This document shows positions 37,842 to 47,837 of a stretch of 64,000 bases of DNA, in pieces. Both the position numbers and the translations under genes were made by a program. This DNA is from Nitrospira sp. Lineage in GTDB: Bacteria; Nitrospirota; Nitrospiria; Nitrospirales; Nitrospiraceae. A model generated the notes under the pieces. The model had not been told where the DNA came from. It did no database searches and saw only the letters and a list, made by a program, of their open reading frames with translations. Location: positions 1 through 64,000 of the forward strand of contig JAJFBJ010000015.1 in NCBI GenBank assembly GCA_020697375.1, in the 5' to 3' direction. How positions within the stretch are numbered: position 1 is the stretch's first letter; each line of letters starts with the position of its first letter.

Positions 37842-39860
37842 TCAGCAACAGCCGCCGCCCTGCGGCAGACGAAAACGCGTGGCATCTTCGCGATGAATCG
37901 CCGTCTGCACGCGGGCAGCCGACCCTCCTCCGGCCATCGCAATCACTTCGCTGCTGGTAAACGGACGCTTGAGAATCACATACCCGTACCATTGCCTCCC
38001 GCTGTCGATCAGCACGATCATGCCGAGAATCGCCACCACCGCGACCAACAGGGCATCGAGATAGAGCGCGAAGGCCTGAGCGCCGGCCGCAAGTGTCGAG
38101 GCCTTCTTCATGAACATCCCGAACATTTCGTATGATCCGGCCAGCGTAATCGCTCCGACAAACAGCATGGGCACTGCCGTCACCCAGAGATACTGCGATT
38201 TCCACATCTTGATCAAGACCGTCGTGCCGATGCAGAGCGCCAAGGTTCCCAGCAATTGATTGGCGGCGCCGAACATCGGCCAGATCGTGGAGATGCTGCC
38301 CGTGCCGATCAGGTAGGTCCAGGCGCCGACCACAATTCCGCTGCTCAGCAGCACGCCGGGCCACCAGTTCATCTGTCGAAACGGCGCATAGACCCGCCCG
38401 GCCATTTCTTGAATCAAATACCGGGCCACGCGGGTTCCCGTGTCGATGGTGGTCAGAATGAACAACGCCTCGAAGACCAGCGCGAATTGATACCAATAGG
38501 CCATCAGCCCTGCCATGCCCGGCAGGGCCGCAAAGATCGAGGCCATCCCCACCGCGAGAGACACCGCGCCACCAGGCCTTCCCGCCACATCCACTTCGAC
38601 GAGCTGCGAGAGTTCGTGAATCCGGGAAGGAGGAAACCCCATCGCCGCCAGCGCGTCGGCAGGCAACATGGTGTTGATGGCCAGATAATCGCCGGGAATC
38701 AATACAGACGCCGCAATCAAGGCCATCACGCCGACGAAACTCTCCAAGAGCATCGCCCCATATCCGACCGTGGCCTGCGACTCCTGCTCAATCATCTTGG
38801 GCGTCGTACCGGACGAGACCAGAGCGTGGAACCCCGACACCGCGCCACAGGCAATCGTAATGAAAAGAAACGGAAATAATGTCCCAGGAATAATCGGCCC
38901 TCCGCCGGACGCGAATGAAGTGACCCGCGGCATCTCAATGGTCGGCGCCATCAAGACGACCCCGACGCCTAAGAGCAACACCACACCCAGCTTCATGAAG
39001 GTCGAAAGATAGCCTCGGGGCACCAGCAACATCCAACCCGGCAGCACGGATGCCAGAAATCCATACCCGGCCAGGAGCCACACCAGCGTCGCGCGATCGT
39101 ACTCAAACCATGGCGCAACCGGCGACTGCGCCACGACACGACCAAACAGAACGGCGGCAACCAGTAGCGCGACGCCCAGCAGCGACACTTCGGCAATCTG
39201 CCCCGGACGAAACTTCTGCAAATAGAACCCCATCATGAACCCGATGGGAATCGTCATCGCAATCGTGAAGGTCCCCCAGGCATTGTGGTAGAGCGCATTG
39301 ACGACCGCGAAACCTAACCCGGCCAGTGCCACCACCACGATGAACAGCACCGCCACCGCCGTCGCCGTCCCGGTGATGGCGCCGAGTTCATCATGCGCGA
39401 TTTCAGGCAACGAGCGGCCGTTCCTCCGCATCGAAGCGACGAGGATGATGAAATCCTGCACCGCGCCAGCCAGCACCGCGCCGATCACCAGCCAGAGAAA
39501 ACCGGGGAGAAAGCCGAACTGCGCCGCCAGCACCGGTCCCAACAATGGACCGGCTCCGGCAATCGCCGCGAAGTGGTGGCCGAACAGCATGACCTTATTC
39601 GTGGGGTGAAAATTCACGCCGTCATTCAAACGCACGGCGGGAGTCAGGCGCTTGTTATCCAGTTGCAGAACCCGGCGCGCCAGCCAGCGGCCGTAGAAAC
39701 GAAAGGCCAACACATAGATGCAGGCCGCCGCCACCACTAGCCAGAGGCCGTTGACCTTTTCATGAGGACTGACAAGGCCGGTCACGAAGGCCATGGAGGT
39801 CGCGCCAAGAAGGGCGAGGAATACCCAAAGCATGTGCGTTAACGCCGACATGCGCGGCAT
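37842..39860 (-). CDS. cstA: carbon starvation protein A (CstA family transporter)
   Basis: 672 residues with about 16-18 membrane segments. Family stretches include RLNDGVNFHPTNKVMLFGHHFAAIAGAGPL, abbreviated here to its core HFAAIAGAGPLLGP, and GSISTIWPMFGAANQ. CstA-type transporters import pyruvate or peptides. ATG 39851 with AGGA before it is an alternative start. A ferredoxin-like C-terminal cysteine pair (GGGCC) ends the protein. Confidence 0.93.
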   Translation of the reverse strand: MPRMSALTHMLWVFLALLGATSMAFVTGLVSPHEKVNGLWLVVAAACIYVLAFRFYGRWLARRVLQLDNKRLTPAVRLNDGVNFHPTNKVMLFGHHFAAIAGAGPLLGPVLAAQFGFLPGFLWLVIGAVLAGAVQDFIILVASMRRNGRSLPEIAHDELGAITGTATAVAVLFIVVVALAGLGFAVVNALYHNAWGTFTIAMTIPIGFMMGFYLQKFRPGQIAEVSLLGVALLVAAVLFGRVVAQSPVAPWFEYDRATLVWLLAGYGFLASVLPGWMLLVPRGYLSTFMKLGVVLLLGVGVVLMAPTIEMPRVTSFASGGGPIIPGTLFPFLFITIACGAVSGFHALVSSGTTPKMIEQESQATVGYGAMLLESFVGVMALIAASVLIPGDYLAINTMLPADALAAMGFPPSRIHELSQLVEVDVAGRPGGAVSLAVGMASIFAALPGMAGLMAYWYQFALVFEALFILTTIDTGTRVARYLIQEMAGRVYAPFRQMNWWPGVLLSSGIVVGAWTYLIGTGSISTIWPMFGAANQLLGTLALCIGTTVLIKMWKSQYLWVTAVPMLFVGAITLAGSYEMFGMFMKKASTLAAGAQAFALYLDALLVAVVAILGMIVLIDSGRQWYGYVILKRPFTSSEVIAMAGGGSAARVQTAIHREDATRFRLPQGGGCC

Positions 39861-40060
39861 CCTAACACAAAAGGAAAGAGGCGGGAGGAATCAGGGTCCC
39901 CTTCGTGCTCGTGGAACGCGCGCCCTCGGAAGGCCTCGTTCGACCAGCGCAATAGAAGGGCAGCCTAATCCCTCCCGCGGAGGTACAGTCAGCAGGGCCT
40001 TCTGACATTGTTGGACACGCACAGCGAGGGCATACCTGATCACTCCAACTTATCAGCGGA

Positions 40061-41682
40061 TTGTGGTATCAATCTTCATGCCCGAAACTCCTCTCCTCCT
40101 ATTATAAAGACTTCACTGGCAAACCTTGCACGGCAGATGAACTAAAGTCTTTCTTGTCTAAACCCAAGAGATCCGAAGTCCTGTTTCTATGCGCTTTACT
40201 TAATACAGTATTGGAAACATGGAGCGGCCGGATTAGGGATGATGTCGATAGACATTTAGTGAGCATGGCCTTCCTGCCGGAACACGCCAGCCGACTCGAA
40301 CGCATGATGTCATCAGCATCTCCACCCAGGGTGGTTTTCATCGCATGCAGATACTGTTCGTCGCAAAACAGGCTGTTATGTTCTGCGAAGATGACGAGAA
40401 CGTCCTTGATCGCTTTAGGGATCCTTACTGGGGAGGCCTAGGCTTGGCTTTCCTCATGGCAAATGATCTTCTTCATTTCGATCTTGCTTACCGAGAAAGA
40501 ACGACTACCCAACAACTCCTAATAAGGATGATTCATTCAATCTCACTTCTGGAGTCCTGGGGAAGAAGTTCCTTCACCAGCAGGGTTGGCAGAGCATGGT
40601 TGATGCTGAAAAGGTTCCCCCCCCCTCAAGGAAGCACTAGTTACTTCAACATCGAACAAGCGTTTCGCAACGCTTCGGGTCTCTCCACTGAAGAATACCT
40701 CGCACTTTGTGTTGGCGTGATTAGCCACTATTTGGACCTCACCTTCGAACAAATTATTGCAATGGATAACAGCATCGCGCTAACCAAAGAATGGTTCACC
40801 AAAGCTGGAGTTGATTCCAAATCGGTAGATAACTTTCTAGAGGACGTTTCGGCTTCCCCTGCGACTATGGCCACCAAGTTCCTGACAAAAAACTGGGGGC
40901 CCTCGGACATGACTTGGTTTCGTGACAAGCCTGTCTGCAGAGTAACGGGCGACGTGCTATTCGCACTGGACACAAAATGTCTAGCGGAAAAACTGGAGTC
41001 AGGAATTTTTTGGCGAACCCATAACTCTCTGGGTACAAACAAGGAAAAACACCGACTGCATAACTATTGGGGAGTTGCCTTCGAAAACTACATGAACTGG
41101 CTTCTGGAGCAAGCCTGCAGAAATAGCCAAAATAGGTTCTACCCTTCTCCCAAATATGAAAAAAATGGTGAAGAGGTCTGTGATGCCATTATCATCTCTG
41201 GAAGTGATGCGGTGTTTCTCGAATACAAAGGAAGCACAATTACCGCCGAATCAAAATACTCAGGTGACTTGCATGAACTCGCTGCAGAAATTGAAAGTAA
41301 GCTGATTGGCACAGAATCGAAACGGAAAGGTATTAGGCAACTGACGCGGGCCATCCTGAATGTATTCGGGAAGCATTCTTCTGTTGCTGTCCGAGACATC
41401 GATCTTTCACAGGTCGATACAATTTTCCCTTTGCTCGTCACGCGCGATGATATTGGTGGTTGCTGGGGGATCTCTCAGTATTTACAGACGAAGGCCGAAA
41501 GCTTCTTTAATCGACGGAGCATCAAGCCCAAAACCGTTACCCCAATATTCTGCCTCTCAAGCGAAGGGATTGAAGGAATATCAGCATACCTTCAGGATGA
41601 ACTGCTTTCTAACTTGCTCCACGGCTGGTACAGGAACGACCCTGGTCGCTACTGGTCATTTCAAACAAAGACAATTCTGTGA
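40061..41682 (+). pseudogene. frameshifted PD-(D/E)XK nuclease-like gene
   Basis: Two plus-strand reading frames, 40061-40441 and 40345-41682, read as one protein of about 540 residues if a base is added near the TTTT at 40335-40338. The second part (445 residues) has an upstream Glu in WGVAFENYM (residue 247) and CDAIIISGSDAVFLEYKGS with Asp280, Glu293 and Lys295, the pattern of a PD-(D/E)XK nuclease core. The start codon is unclear (TTG 40061). The region is AT-richer than its neighbours: 40741-40800 has 25 G+C in 60, against 40 in 60 at 38341-38400. No family name can be assigned; a restriction or defence role is only a guess. Confidence 0.6.
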
Positions 41683-41792
41683 GCAGAGCGCATGGCTTCA
41701 AAAACAACCCCGATCTCGACGCAGCCTTTAAGATGGTCTTTAAGGATGCGATACGCCTGCTATTCCCTGATTCTAGGCCAGTCGATCCTTGA
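41679..41792 (+). pseudogene. short coupled reading frame, probable truncated gene
   Basis: A GTG at 41679 overlaps the stop of the nuclease-like frame (GTGA), and 37 codons follow to a stop at 41790. The peptide has an FKMVFKDAIRLLFPD core, vaguely like the start of Rpn/YhgA-type PD-(D/E)XK proteins. It is too short to be intact. The rest of the gap up to 41964 shows no gene. Confidence 0.35.
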
Positions 41793-41964
41793 ATAACCTG
41801 CGACCGTCACGACCACGCGATGGCAGTGCGGATCGCCGATAGGTATTGAAGCCGGCGGAGACGATAAGGTCTCTCTATTGCAGTATGGTGCAGCCGGCTG
41901 CGGCGCGAGCAGGAGGGGTTTCAGAGTTATACAGAGACACGAACGAGGAAGAAAATTGCCGAGG

Positions 41965-42354
41965 TCACGAAGGGGCGTGCTTGCGAAAGAACTTTGCGAT
42001 TGTGTCTTTTCCAGTCTGGCCTTGAGCAGTCTCCAACACAATCGATTCAAAATCCGGCTCACCGGCTTCCAGCGTGAGCCCGTTGAGCTTCAGGAACACG
42101 AACGCAGCCATTGATCCAGTTCGCTTGTTGCCATCGAGGAACGGATGGTTTTGAACGATATGATAAAGATAGGCCGCGGCCATTTCGAATAGGTCGGCAT
42201 GGAGATACTGACCGCCAAAACCGGCCTCCGGCATGCCGAGCGCAGACTGCAGCAGTTCAACGTCGCGGAGGCCGAGGTTCCCTCCGTATCGTTGAATTTG
42301 GTCTGCATGGATCTCGATGACGTCTTCTATCGAGAGGAACCGTAGACCAACCAT
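41965..42354 (-). CDS. doc: Fic/Doc-family toxin (Doc type)
   Basis: 129 residues. The catalytic loop HPFLDGNKRTG matches the HxFx(D/N)xNKR motif of Doc, which phosphorylates EF-Tu. Doc-like N-terminal ADQIQRYGG is present. It starts three bases after the antitoxin stop, forming a bicistronic operon. It lies in the AT-richer accessory patch. Confidence 0.9.
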   Translation of the reverse strand: MVGLRFLSIEDVIEIHADQIQRYGGNLGLRDVELLQSALGMPEAGFGGQYLHADLFEMAAAYLYHIVQNHPFLDGNKRTGSMAAFVFLKLNGLTLEAGEPDFESIVLETAQGQTGKDTIAKFFRKHAPS

Positions 42355-42357
42355 CGG

Positions 42358-42582
42358 TTACGCCAGTCTTTTCAGCATCTTTCCATATCTGCGGTTGCCA
42401 TCCTCTAGCGCCGCACGGAACTTCTTCTGCCGCGCGGCATCCTGAGCCGGCGTCACGATGAGGCACTTCCCGTCCGTTTTGATATTGAGCGGCGTCTCTG
42501 CGTCGATCTCCAGCAAATCGAGCACCCCGCGATCGATTATGAGAGCCAGGCTATTGCCGTGCTTGGTCAGCTTTTTGATCAT
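42358..42582 (-). CDS. AbrB/MazE-type antitoxin
   Basis: 74 residues from ATG 42582, preceded by GGGAG; a longer frame starts at 42618. The N-terminus MIKKLTKHGNSLALIIDRG is an AbrB/SpoVT swapped-hairpin DNA-binding domain. The C-terminal half, rich in Arg, Lys and Ala, should wrap the toxin. Doc usually pairs with Phd; pairing with an AbrB-like antitoxin is less common. It likely represses its own promoter. Confidence 0.85.
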   Translation of the reverse strand: MIKKLTKHGNSLALIIDRGVLDLLEIDAETPLNIKTDGKCLIVTPAQDAARQKKFRAALEDGNRRYGKMLKRLA

Positions 42583-42755
42583 GTGCGCATCTCCCATGGT
42601 ACTACAATGTGTATCCATCCTATCACCATGTGTCGATGGGGTAAAGCCTGCTCAGGCAAGTCTGACTGATCACGAGATGGCTGACCAGTTGCCCTCGAAT
42701 CCGCACAACCTCTCACCCAGTTTGCTTCCTCCATCCATTCCGTAGATCATAGCCC

Positions 42756-43763
42756 ATGCGTCTGCTCAAGTGGCTGTTCGTTGTGCTCATTCTCCTGGTC
42801 ATAGCCGGAGCAAGCTATCAATTCGCCGGCATGATGCTCGACCGGAAGCACTACCCGCCCCCTGGGAGGTTGATCGACGTTGATGGTCACCGACTCCATA
42901 TTCTTTGCACCGGCGAGGGAAGCCCGACCGTCGTACTGGAGGCCGCAGCGCCGGGCTGGTCACTCTATTGGAGTCTGGTACAGCCTGAGGTGGCCCGTGT
43001 TACAAGGGTCTGCGCCTATGATCGTGCCGGTTTCGGGTGGAGTGAGCCCGGTCCTTTGCCCCGCACCGGAGCACGGATGGCGCGAGAGCTCCACACTTTA
43101 CTTGATCGCGCTGGAATCTCCGGGCCCTATGTTCTTGCGGGGCATTCGCTCGGCGGATTCATCGTCCGGCTCTACCGCGAACAACATCCCGATGAAGTCG
43201 TCGGCATGTTGTTGGTGGATGCAGGCCATGAGATGGAATTACACCAACCTGAATTCAGGGCATTCGTGAAGGCCGGCAAGCAGGCTCTCCCTGTCATTCG
43301 TGCGATGACAGTCCTGGGCATCCTGCGACTCTTCGCGTCATTCGATATGCTGCCTCCGTTTTTAGTCGAGCAGGAGGAGAAAGTGCCTGAAAAGATTCGT
43401 CCGATGCTCCGCGCCGGCTGGTTACGAACCAGCTACAGCGCCGCTCTAGCCGAGGAGGCGGGGGTCTTGGACGAGACACTGACACAGGTGAAGCGATCGC
43501 CCTCGCTCGGCAATCTGCCTCTGGTCGTGCTGACCGCTACCGGTCCTGTGTGGTGGCCGGACATGCCGGGTGATGTGAATCCAGATAAATTTCGGCGGAT
43601 GTGGCTGGAACTCCAACAGGATTTAACGAAGCTTTCTTCTCAAAGCCGCCAGATGTTCGCCGACCAGAGCACGCACTTCATCCAGTTCGATCAGCCTGAT
43701 CTCGTCATCGACGCGATCCGTCAAATCATCGACATCACGCGCAGAACATCTGCCATTCAATAG
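42756..43763 (+). CDS. alpha/beta-hydrolase with N-terminal membrane anchor
   Basis: 335 residues. An uncleaved hydrophobic segment (about 5-26) is followed by an alpha/beta-hydrolase fold: oxyanion region, nucleophile elbow AGHSLGGF, and a C-terminal His in STHFIQ. The substrate cannot be told from sequence; esters and haloalkanes are typical for the superfamily. It is isolated on the plus strand and converges with the glycosyltransferase gene downstream. Confidence 0.87.
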   Translation: MRLLKWLFVVLILLVIAGASYQFAGMMLDRKHYPPPGRLIDVDGHRLHILCTGEGSPTVVLEAAAPGWSLYWSLVQPEVARVTRVCAYDRAGFGWSEPGPLPRTGARMARELHTLLDRAGISGPYVLAGHSLGGFIVRLYREQHPDEVVGMLLVDAGHEMELHQPEFRAFVKAGKQALPVIRAMTVLGILRLFASFDMLPPFLVEQEEKVPEKIRPMLRAGWLRTSYSAALAEEAGVLDETLTQVKRSPSLGNLPLVVLTATGPVWWPDMPGDVNPDKFRRMWLELQQDLTKLSSQSRQMFADQSTHFIQFDQPDLVIDAIRQIIDITRRTSAIQ

Positions 43764-43809
43764 ATGCCGCCATGCCCATCCTGATAGAACCGCTGCCGCG
43801 GCACCTTCT

Positions 43810-45387
43810 CTAAGGACGGACCGGCTCATAAACTTGGTAGCGCCCGATAGTTTTGACGAGCCGCACATGGTTCTGCTCGATCAGGGGCTTGTAAAATCCA
43901 GCCCACCTGCCGAAATCACCGACCACGATGTAGTCTGGACGAGCCGCCAGAGGGTCGTATGTAACCGTCCGTGTTCGATCCAGCTCATGCGAAAACACTT
44001 CAACGAGGATCCTAGGCGGAGCATAGGTATAGGCGCGATTGAGAAACAGAAACAGCTCGCTGTCATACGTCTCGATCAGAGCGGCCGGTGAGGTCGCCGT
44101 ATTCAGATAGTGCGTGACGGCGAAGAGGTCTCGATCATCTTCGCGCGATCTGAACGCGTACCGTTCCTGACTCGCCGTCCAGCCCATAACGCACAGGAGG
44201 ATAACAACTATCGCCGCCTTGCCTCCGTCACCGGCGGCTAGCTTGTTGCGTACGAGGTTCGACAGGGCTCTCCTCAGGAACTTCAGGTCGAATCCCCCGG
44301 TGAAGTCATAAAAAAATGCCGCGGTGAAGGGAGCGGCGAGGAACAAGCCCGGCAAGGCATAACGAGGCTCTCCGGCACAAAGGAAGGCAAACCAGGCCAG
44401 CCAACTTCCGGCCAGCAGCAGAAGCATCGTCCGGACCGTTCCTTCTTGGGTGGTTCTATGGTCGGATTCAGTCTTCCGCCGGAGACGCCAAGCGGCATAC
44501 GCCAAACCGATCGGATACTCCGGCCAGGAGACGAACAGGTACGAAATCGTCTCCGCGCGGATCGAAGGCACCAAAACCAGCGCGATCGCCTCTGTCATGC
44601 CGGGCACCGGCGGATGCGGAATGGTGTGTCCTGCCAACAACAGATCCTTCACCACAAGAAGGAGTCGGTATCCCACCCAGGATCCGATGAGGGCCATGAT
44701 TAAGCGGCGAACGGTCAGCCAGTCTCGCTGCACGGCGCCCAGCACCATCGCCCCTGCGAGAGAGAGCACGAGAAACGGGGCCAATTGCGCTTTGGTCATC
44801 CAAGCGACCGACCAACAAGCGACTGCGGCGGCCAACCATCGCCGCTGATCGCTTCGCAGATAACAGGCGTATCCGGCCAATAAGAAACACAACATGGGCA
44901 TTTCGCCCATCACCTGGCGACCGATATACAACGGGTGGATCGACCATTTGAGCGGAATGAGAATCAGGAGTGCAAGGGTGGCAAAGGCCACAGGCCGGCT
45001 GTAGATGCGACGCGTGACAACGTACAACAGCAGGAATGCGCCGTACGTATACAGCAGACCGACCATTCTGGCCTGCCATATGCCGATGCCGAACAATTTG
45101 AAACTGGCGGCGACCGACGCCACCATAGGGAAATGCGCCGCCAACGCCGGCGGAGCCGGCTCGCCGCGCAGCAGGCAGCCATAATGACCCGACTCTACCC
45201 AGGTGCGCGCGGCACACACAGTCCAACCCTCATCGAACCAGAGCGGGGGAAAGCTTTCGAGGTGAACCAGTCCGCTGCCGAGCACAATGAGAAACAACAC
45301 GCCGGCCACGATGAAGTCCGTCGCGGTGGACGTGCGCTCAATCCGTTTTGTGATTGTATGTGAGCCTGTCGTTACAGAAAGGTCCAT
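43810..45387 (-). CDS. GT39-like membrane glycosyltransferase (ArnT/PMT family)
   Basis: 525 residues with about ten to twelve membrane segments and the first-loop acidic motif WFDEGW, typical of GT-C enzymes that use polyprenyl-phosphate sugars. A periplasmic C-terminal domain follows. GGAG precedes the ATG. It is the last gene, in transcription order, of the surface-glycan block and may modify the finished lipid or glycan. Confidence 0.83.
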   Translation of the reverse strand: MDLSVTTGSHTITKRIERTSTATDFIVAGVLFLIVLGSGLVHLESFPPLWFDEGWTVCAARTWVESGHYGCLLRGEPAPPALAAHFPMVASVAASFKLFGIGIWQARMVGLLYTYGAFLLLYVVTRRIYSRPVAFATLALLILIPLKWSIHPLYIGRQVMGEMPMLCFLLAGYACYLRSDQRRWLAAAVACWSVAWMTKAQLAPFLVLSLAGAMVLGAVQRDWLTVRRLIMALIGSWVGYRLLLVVKDLLLAGHTIPHPPVPGMTEAIALVLVPSIRAETISYLFVSWPEYPIGLAYAAWRLRRKTESDHRTTQEGTVRTMLLLLAGSWLAWFAFLCAGEPRYALPGLFLAAPFTAAFFYDFTGGFDLKFLRRALSNLVRNKLAAGDGGKAAIVVILLCVMGWTASQERYAFRSREDDRDLFAVTHYLNTATSPAALIETYDSELFLFLNRAYTYAPPRILVEVFSHELDRTRTVTYDPLAARPDYIVVGDFGRWAGFYKPLIEQNHVRLVKTIGRYQVYEPVRP

Positions 45388-45575
45388 GCGGCAGAAATCT
45401 CCAATGACGCCGTTGCCGGACGAGAGTCATGCAGCTCGATAGGTATAGGCCATAATGTTCTGGAGGCCGGCCCAGGCCCGCTCGTCTGCGATCTTTGGTG
45501 GATCGATGAGTAAGTTTTCACTCGCTTCAGTTGCCCTGTGACAAATCAATGATCGTGCGCCACCTGTCCCTCTGC

Positions 45576-46910
45576 TTATACCGATGCAGACAGCCGTTCG
45601 AGGGCCTCTGCGTTCGGTTCTATGCCCTGTGCCTGTTTTGTCCCATCGGGAATGAGAAACGGCGCACATCGGTAGACTGCCACGGTCACCGGACCGTCTC
45701 CATGGAGCGCACGCAATGCAGCCTGCAAGCTCGGCCAATCACCGAACCATTGAGCATTCGGAAAGAGACCATGCAAATCCCTTGGTTTCAAGCCTGGTGA
45801 CAGGACCATCATGTGATGCTGCTTCTGGCGGACCAACTTGGCCACCGTCATGACTTTCTCGAAGGGACGATCGAGGTCGGCAAGCCGAAAGTTCCTGATG
45901 CGCCGGGCGATGCGTGACCAGAGCGGGCTTGCCACAGGGAACAACTCATGGGTACCCAAACCAAGGGGGCAAGCGGCAATTACCACTCTGGATGCTGCGC
46001 CGGCAGCGCGTTCTATCGGCCACAGGCCTCGATCCTGCGCGAACTGCCAACTGGTATCGAAAGGGTACATATCGGCCACCACAATATCTGCCTGGGGCGG
46101 CAGGGCCACCCCATACATGCTCCGGGCCGCGCGGACTCCTTCTTCATGCGCCGCGACGACATCACCGGCGAACAGTCCGTTGATTTGCCGTCGCTGATTG
46201 AGCGTGACATTCGCGATAAAATCGAGACCCACTTTCCTCGCCACGGCGACCATATCCTGCCGCAGCTCCGTGTGGATCGAGCCGCCGCGTTCACGGGACC
46301 CGCGAAGATAATCGTGCATCATCCGCGTCGTCTCAACACCACAGACCGCTGGAAGAATGATCTTGGCGCCGCCTGAATATCCGGCGACAGGATGGGGATA
46401 GATGCATCCGATTCCGATCTTGAGGTCACATTCCATCACGAGACGATTGATTCGAAGCGGCAAGCCGCCCGGAGACTTGCCGAGATCCACCAGCTCACCG
46501 CGGCTATCATGGGCCGTGACCCTGATCGCGGGCGAAAGGCCGGTTCCCACTTTTTTCGCCATGTCCTCGACTGTAGCGGGGGGATGTGTGCCTCCCGCGA
46601 GCAGGACAGTGATCGCCCGTTCAGACATGCCGCCCCGCGCCAACTCTTCAATGAGCAGTGGAAGAAGATCGGCGGCGGGGGTCGGCCTCGTGAGGTCGTC
46701 TACCACGATGACGGCCTTCGTTTTGGCTTTTGCGATCTCGGAGAGTCGCGGAGCTCCAATCGGCCGGCTCAGCTTCTCGCGCATGGCATCTGCAGTCAGC
46801 GCCGGCCGTTCCTGAGGACCAACCTCGACAATGCGCCAGGAGGGAGGAAAGTCGATTGCCAGGGTTTCATCTCCGAACCAGGCTTTCGTGCGTAGATGCA
46901 ACTTGCTCAT
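45576..46910 (-). CDS. LarA-family protein (nickel-pincer lactate racemase-like)
   Basis: 444 residues, family of lactate racemase LarA (DUF2088). Key sites are preserved: GGTHPP (His109), YPHPVAGYSGGAKII (His173, Lys183, the residue that carries the pincer nucleotide cofactor). Homologs act on various 2-hydroxy acids. larB, larC and larE are not in this window. The start overlaps the upstream GT2 stop by four bases, so it belongs to the glycan operon. Confidence 0.86.
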   Translation of the reverse strand: MSKLHLRTKAWFGDETLAIDFPPSWRIVEVGPQERPALTADAMREKLSRPIGAPRLSEIAKAKTKAVIVVDDLTRPTPAADLLPLLIEELARGGMSERAITVLLAGGTHPPATVEDMAKKVGTGLSPAIRVTAHDSRGELVDLGKSPGGLPLRINRLVMECDLKIGIGCIYPHPVAGYSGGAKIILPAVCGVETTRMMHDYLRGSRERGGSIHTELRQDMVAVARKVGLDFIANVTLNQRRQINGLFAGDVVAAHEEGVRAARSMYGVALPPQADIVVADMYPFDTSWQFAQDRGLWPIERAAGAASRVVIAACPLGLGTHELFPVASPLWSRIARRIRNFRLADLDRPFEKVMTVAKLVRQKQHHMMVLSPGLKPRDLHGLFPNAQWFGDWPSLQAALRALHGDGPVTVAVYRCAPFLIPDGTKQAQGIEPNAEALERLSASV

Positions 46911-47821
46911 AGTTTGGATTCCATCCTCCAGGAATTGGATGCTCTCTCAACAGACATTGGGGTCTTGGCTGTAGACGTCCGCCTGTTCTTCAATAGTTCC
47001 CAGAAAAACCCGGCGGCCTGACACTTCTCCCCACACCAAAAAATCCAGAAGTGCCGCTTCTGTTGGAATTGTCTCCATTCAAACGGCCCGAGCAATTTTT
47101 CCCACAAGGCCCTGAACCAGCGCGGATTGGCTTTCCTTCCACCGCATCCCCACAGCAGACTGTCCTGAGGGATGACGCCGCTCGCATCGGCCCGCATCGT
47201 ACGAAACAGCTTTGCGATTCCCGCTCCGCGTTGGAACGCATGTCCGAAATAGCGCGACATCGTCACCTGTCGTAGATGGGTGACCGGATTGGGCACATAG
47301 ACCATCGTGGCGCCATGCTTCCGCAGCCGCCAGATGAGCTCCCAATCCTCGCCTGATCCCGCAAACCAGGGATTGAACATATACCCGTCTTTCCGCTGGC
47401 AGAGAGCCAGCCAGTCCCGCCTGATCAAGAGGTTTCCGCTGTTGCCGACCAACCCGCCTGCATCGGCCTGTTCGGTCGAAGGCAAAGGAATGCGGCGACG
47501 GACCGCGTCCAACAAGGGATCGGTCTCTTGAAACGTACCTCCCGCAGCAACCGCCCGGTGACGATCGAGCGCCTCGACTAATCGCTCCAACCAATCTGGA
47601 GGCGGAATTCCATCGTCATCGACAAACGCAATCAAATCGCCCGTCGCCCTGGCAATCCCTTCATTTCTTGCCCAGGCCGCGCCGCGCCGGTGATGATCGA
47701 CGACCACGATCACTTCATCCGGCGGCCTCGTCTGTATTTTCAATGCCGCTTGGCACAGGGCCAACGTCTCCCGGCCCACGGTGGGAACGATGACTGAAAC
47801 GCTGTGCTGATCGAGCGGCAT
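46907..47821 (-). CDS. GT2 family glycosyltransferase
   Basis: 304 residues, GT-A fold: VSVIVPTVGRETL at the N-terminus, the metal-binding FVDDDGIPPP and the acceptor-region GSGEDWELIWRLR. It has no clear membrane helix. It lies between a Wzx flippase and the LarA-like gene and probably adds a sugar to a lipid-linked glycan. Donor and acceptor are unknown. Confidence 0.88.
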   Translation of the reverse strand: MPLDQHSVSVIVPTVGRETLALCQAALKIQTRPPDEVIVVVDHHRRGAAWARNEGIARATGDLIAFVDDDGIPPPDWLERLVEALDRHRAVAAGGTFQETDPLLDAVRRRIPLPSTEQADAGGLVGNSGNLLIRRDWLALCQRKDGYMFNPWFAGSGEDWELIWRLRKHGATMVYVPNPVTHLRQVTMSRYFGHAFQRGAGIAKLFRTMRADASGVIPQDSLLWGCGGRKANPRWFRALWEKLLGPFEWRQFQQKRHFWIFWCGEKCQAAGFFWELLKNRRTSTAKTPMSVERASNSWRMESKL

Positions 47822-47837
47822 GCTGCTCGTCTCGCTC

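Noticed and set aside
37693..38496. A 267-codon minus-strand frame overlapping cstA and yajQ.
   Set aside because: Its composition (many Arg, Gly, His) is typical of an off-frame reading of cstA.
41760..42062. A 100-codon minus-strand frame after the nuclease-like gene.
   Set aside because: It overlaps the doc gene in another frame, has no ribosome site and no recognisable motif.
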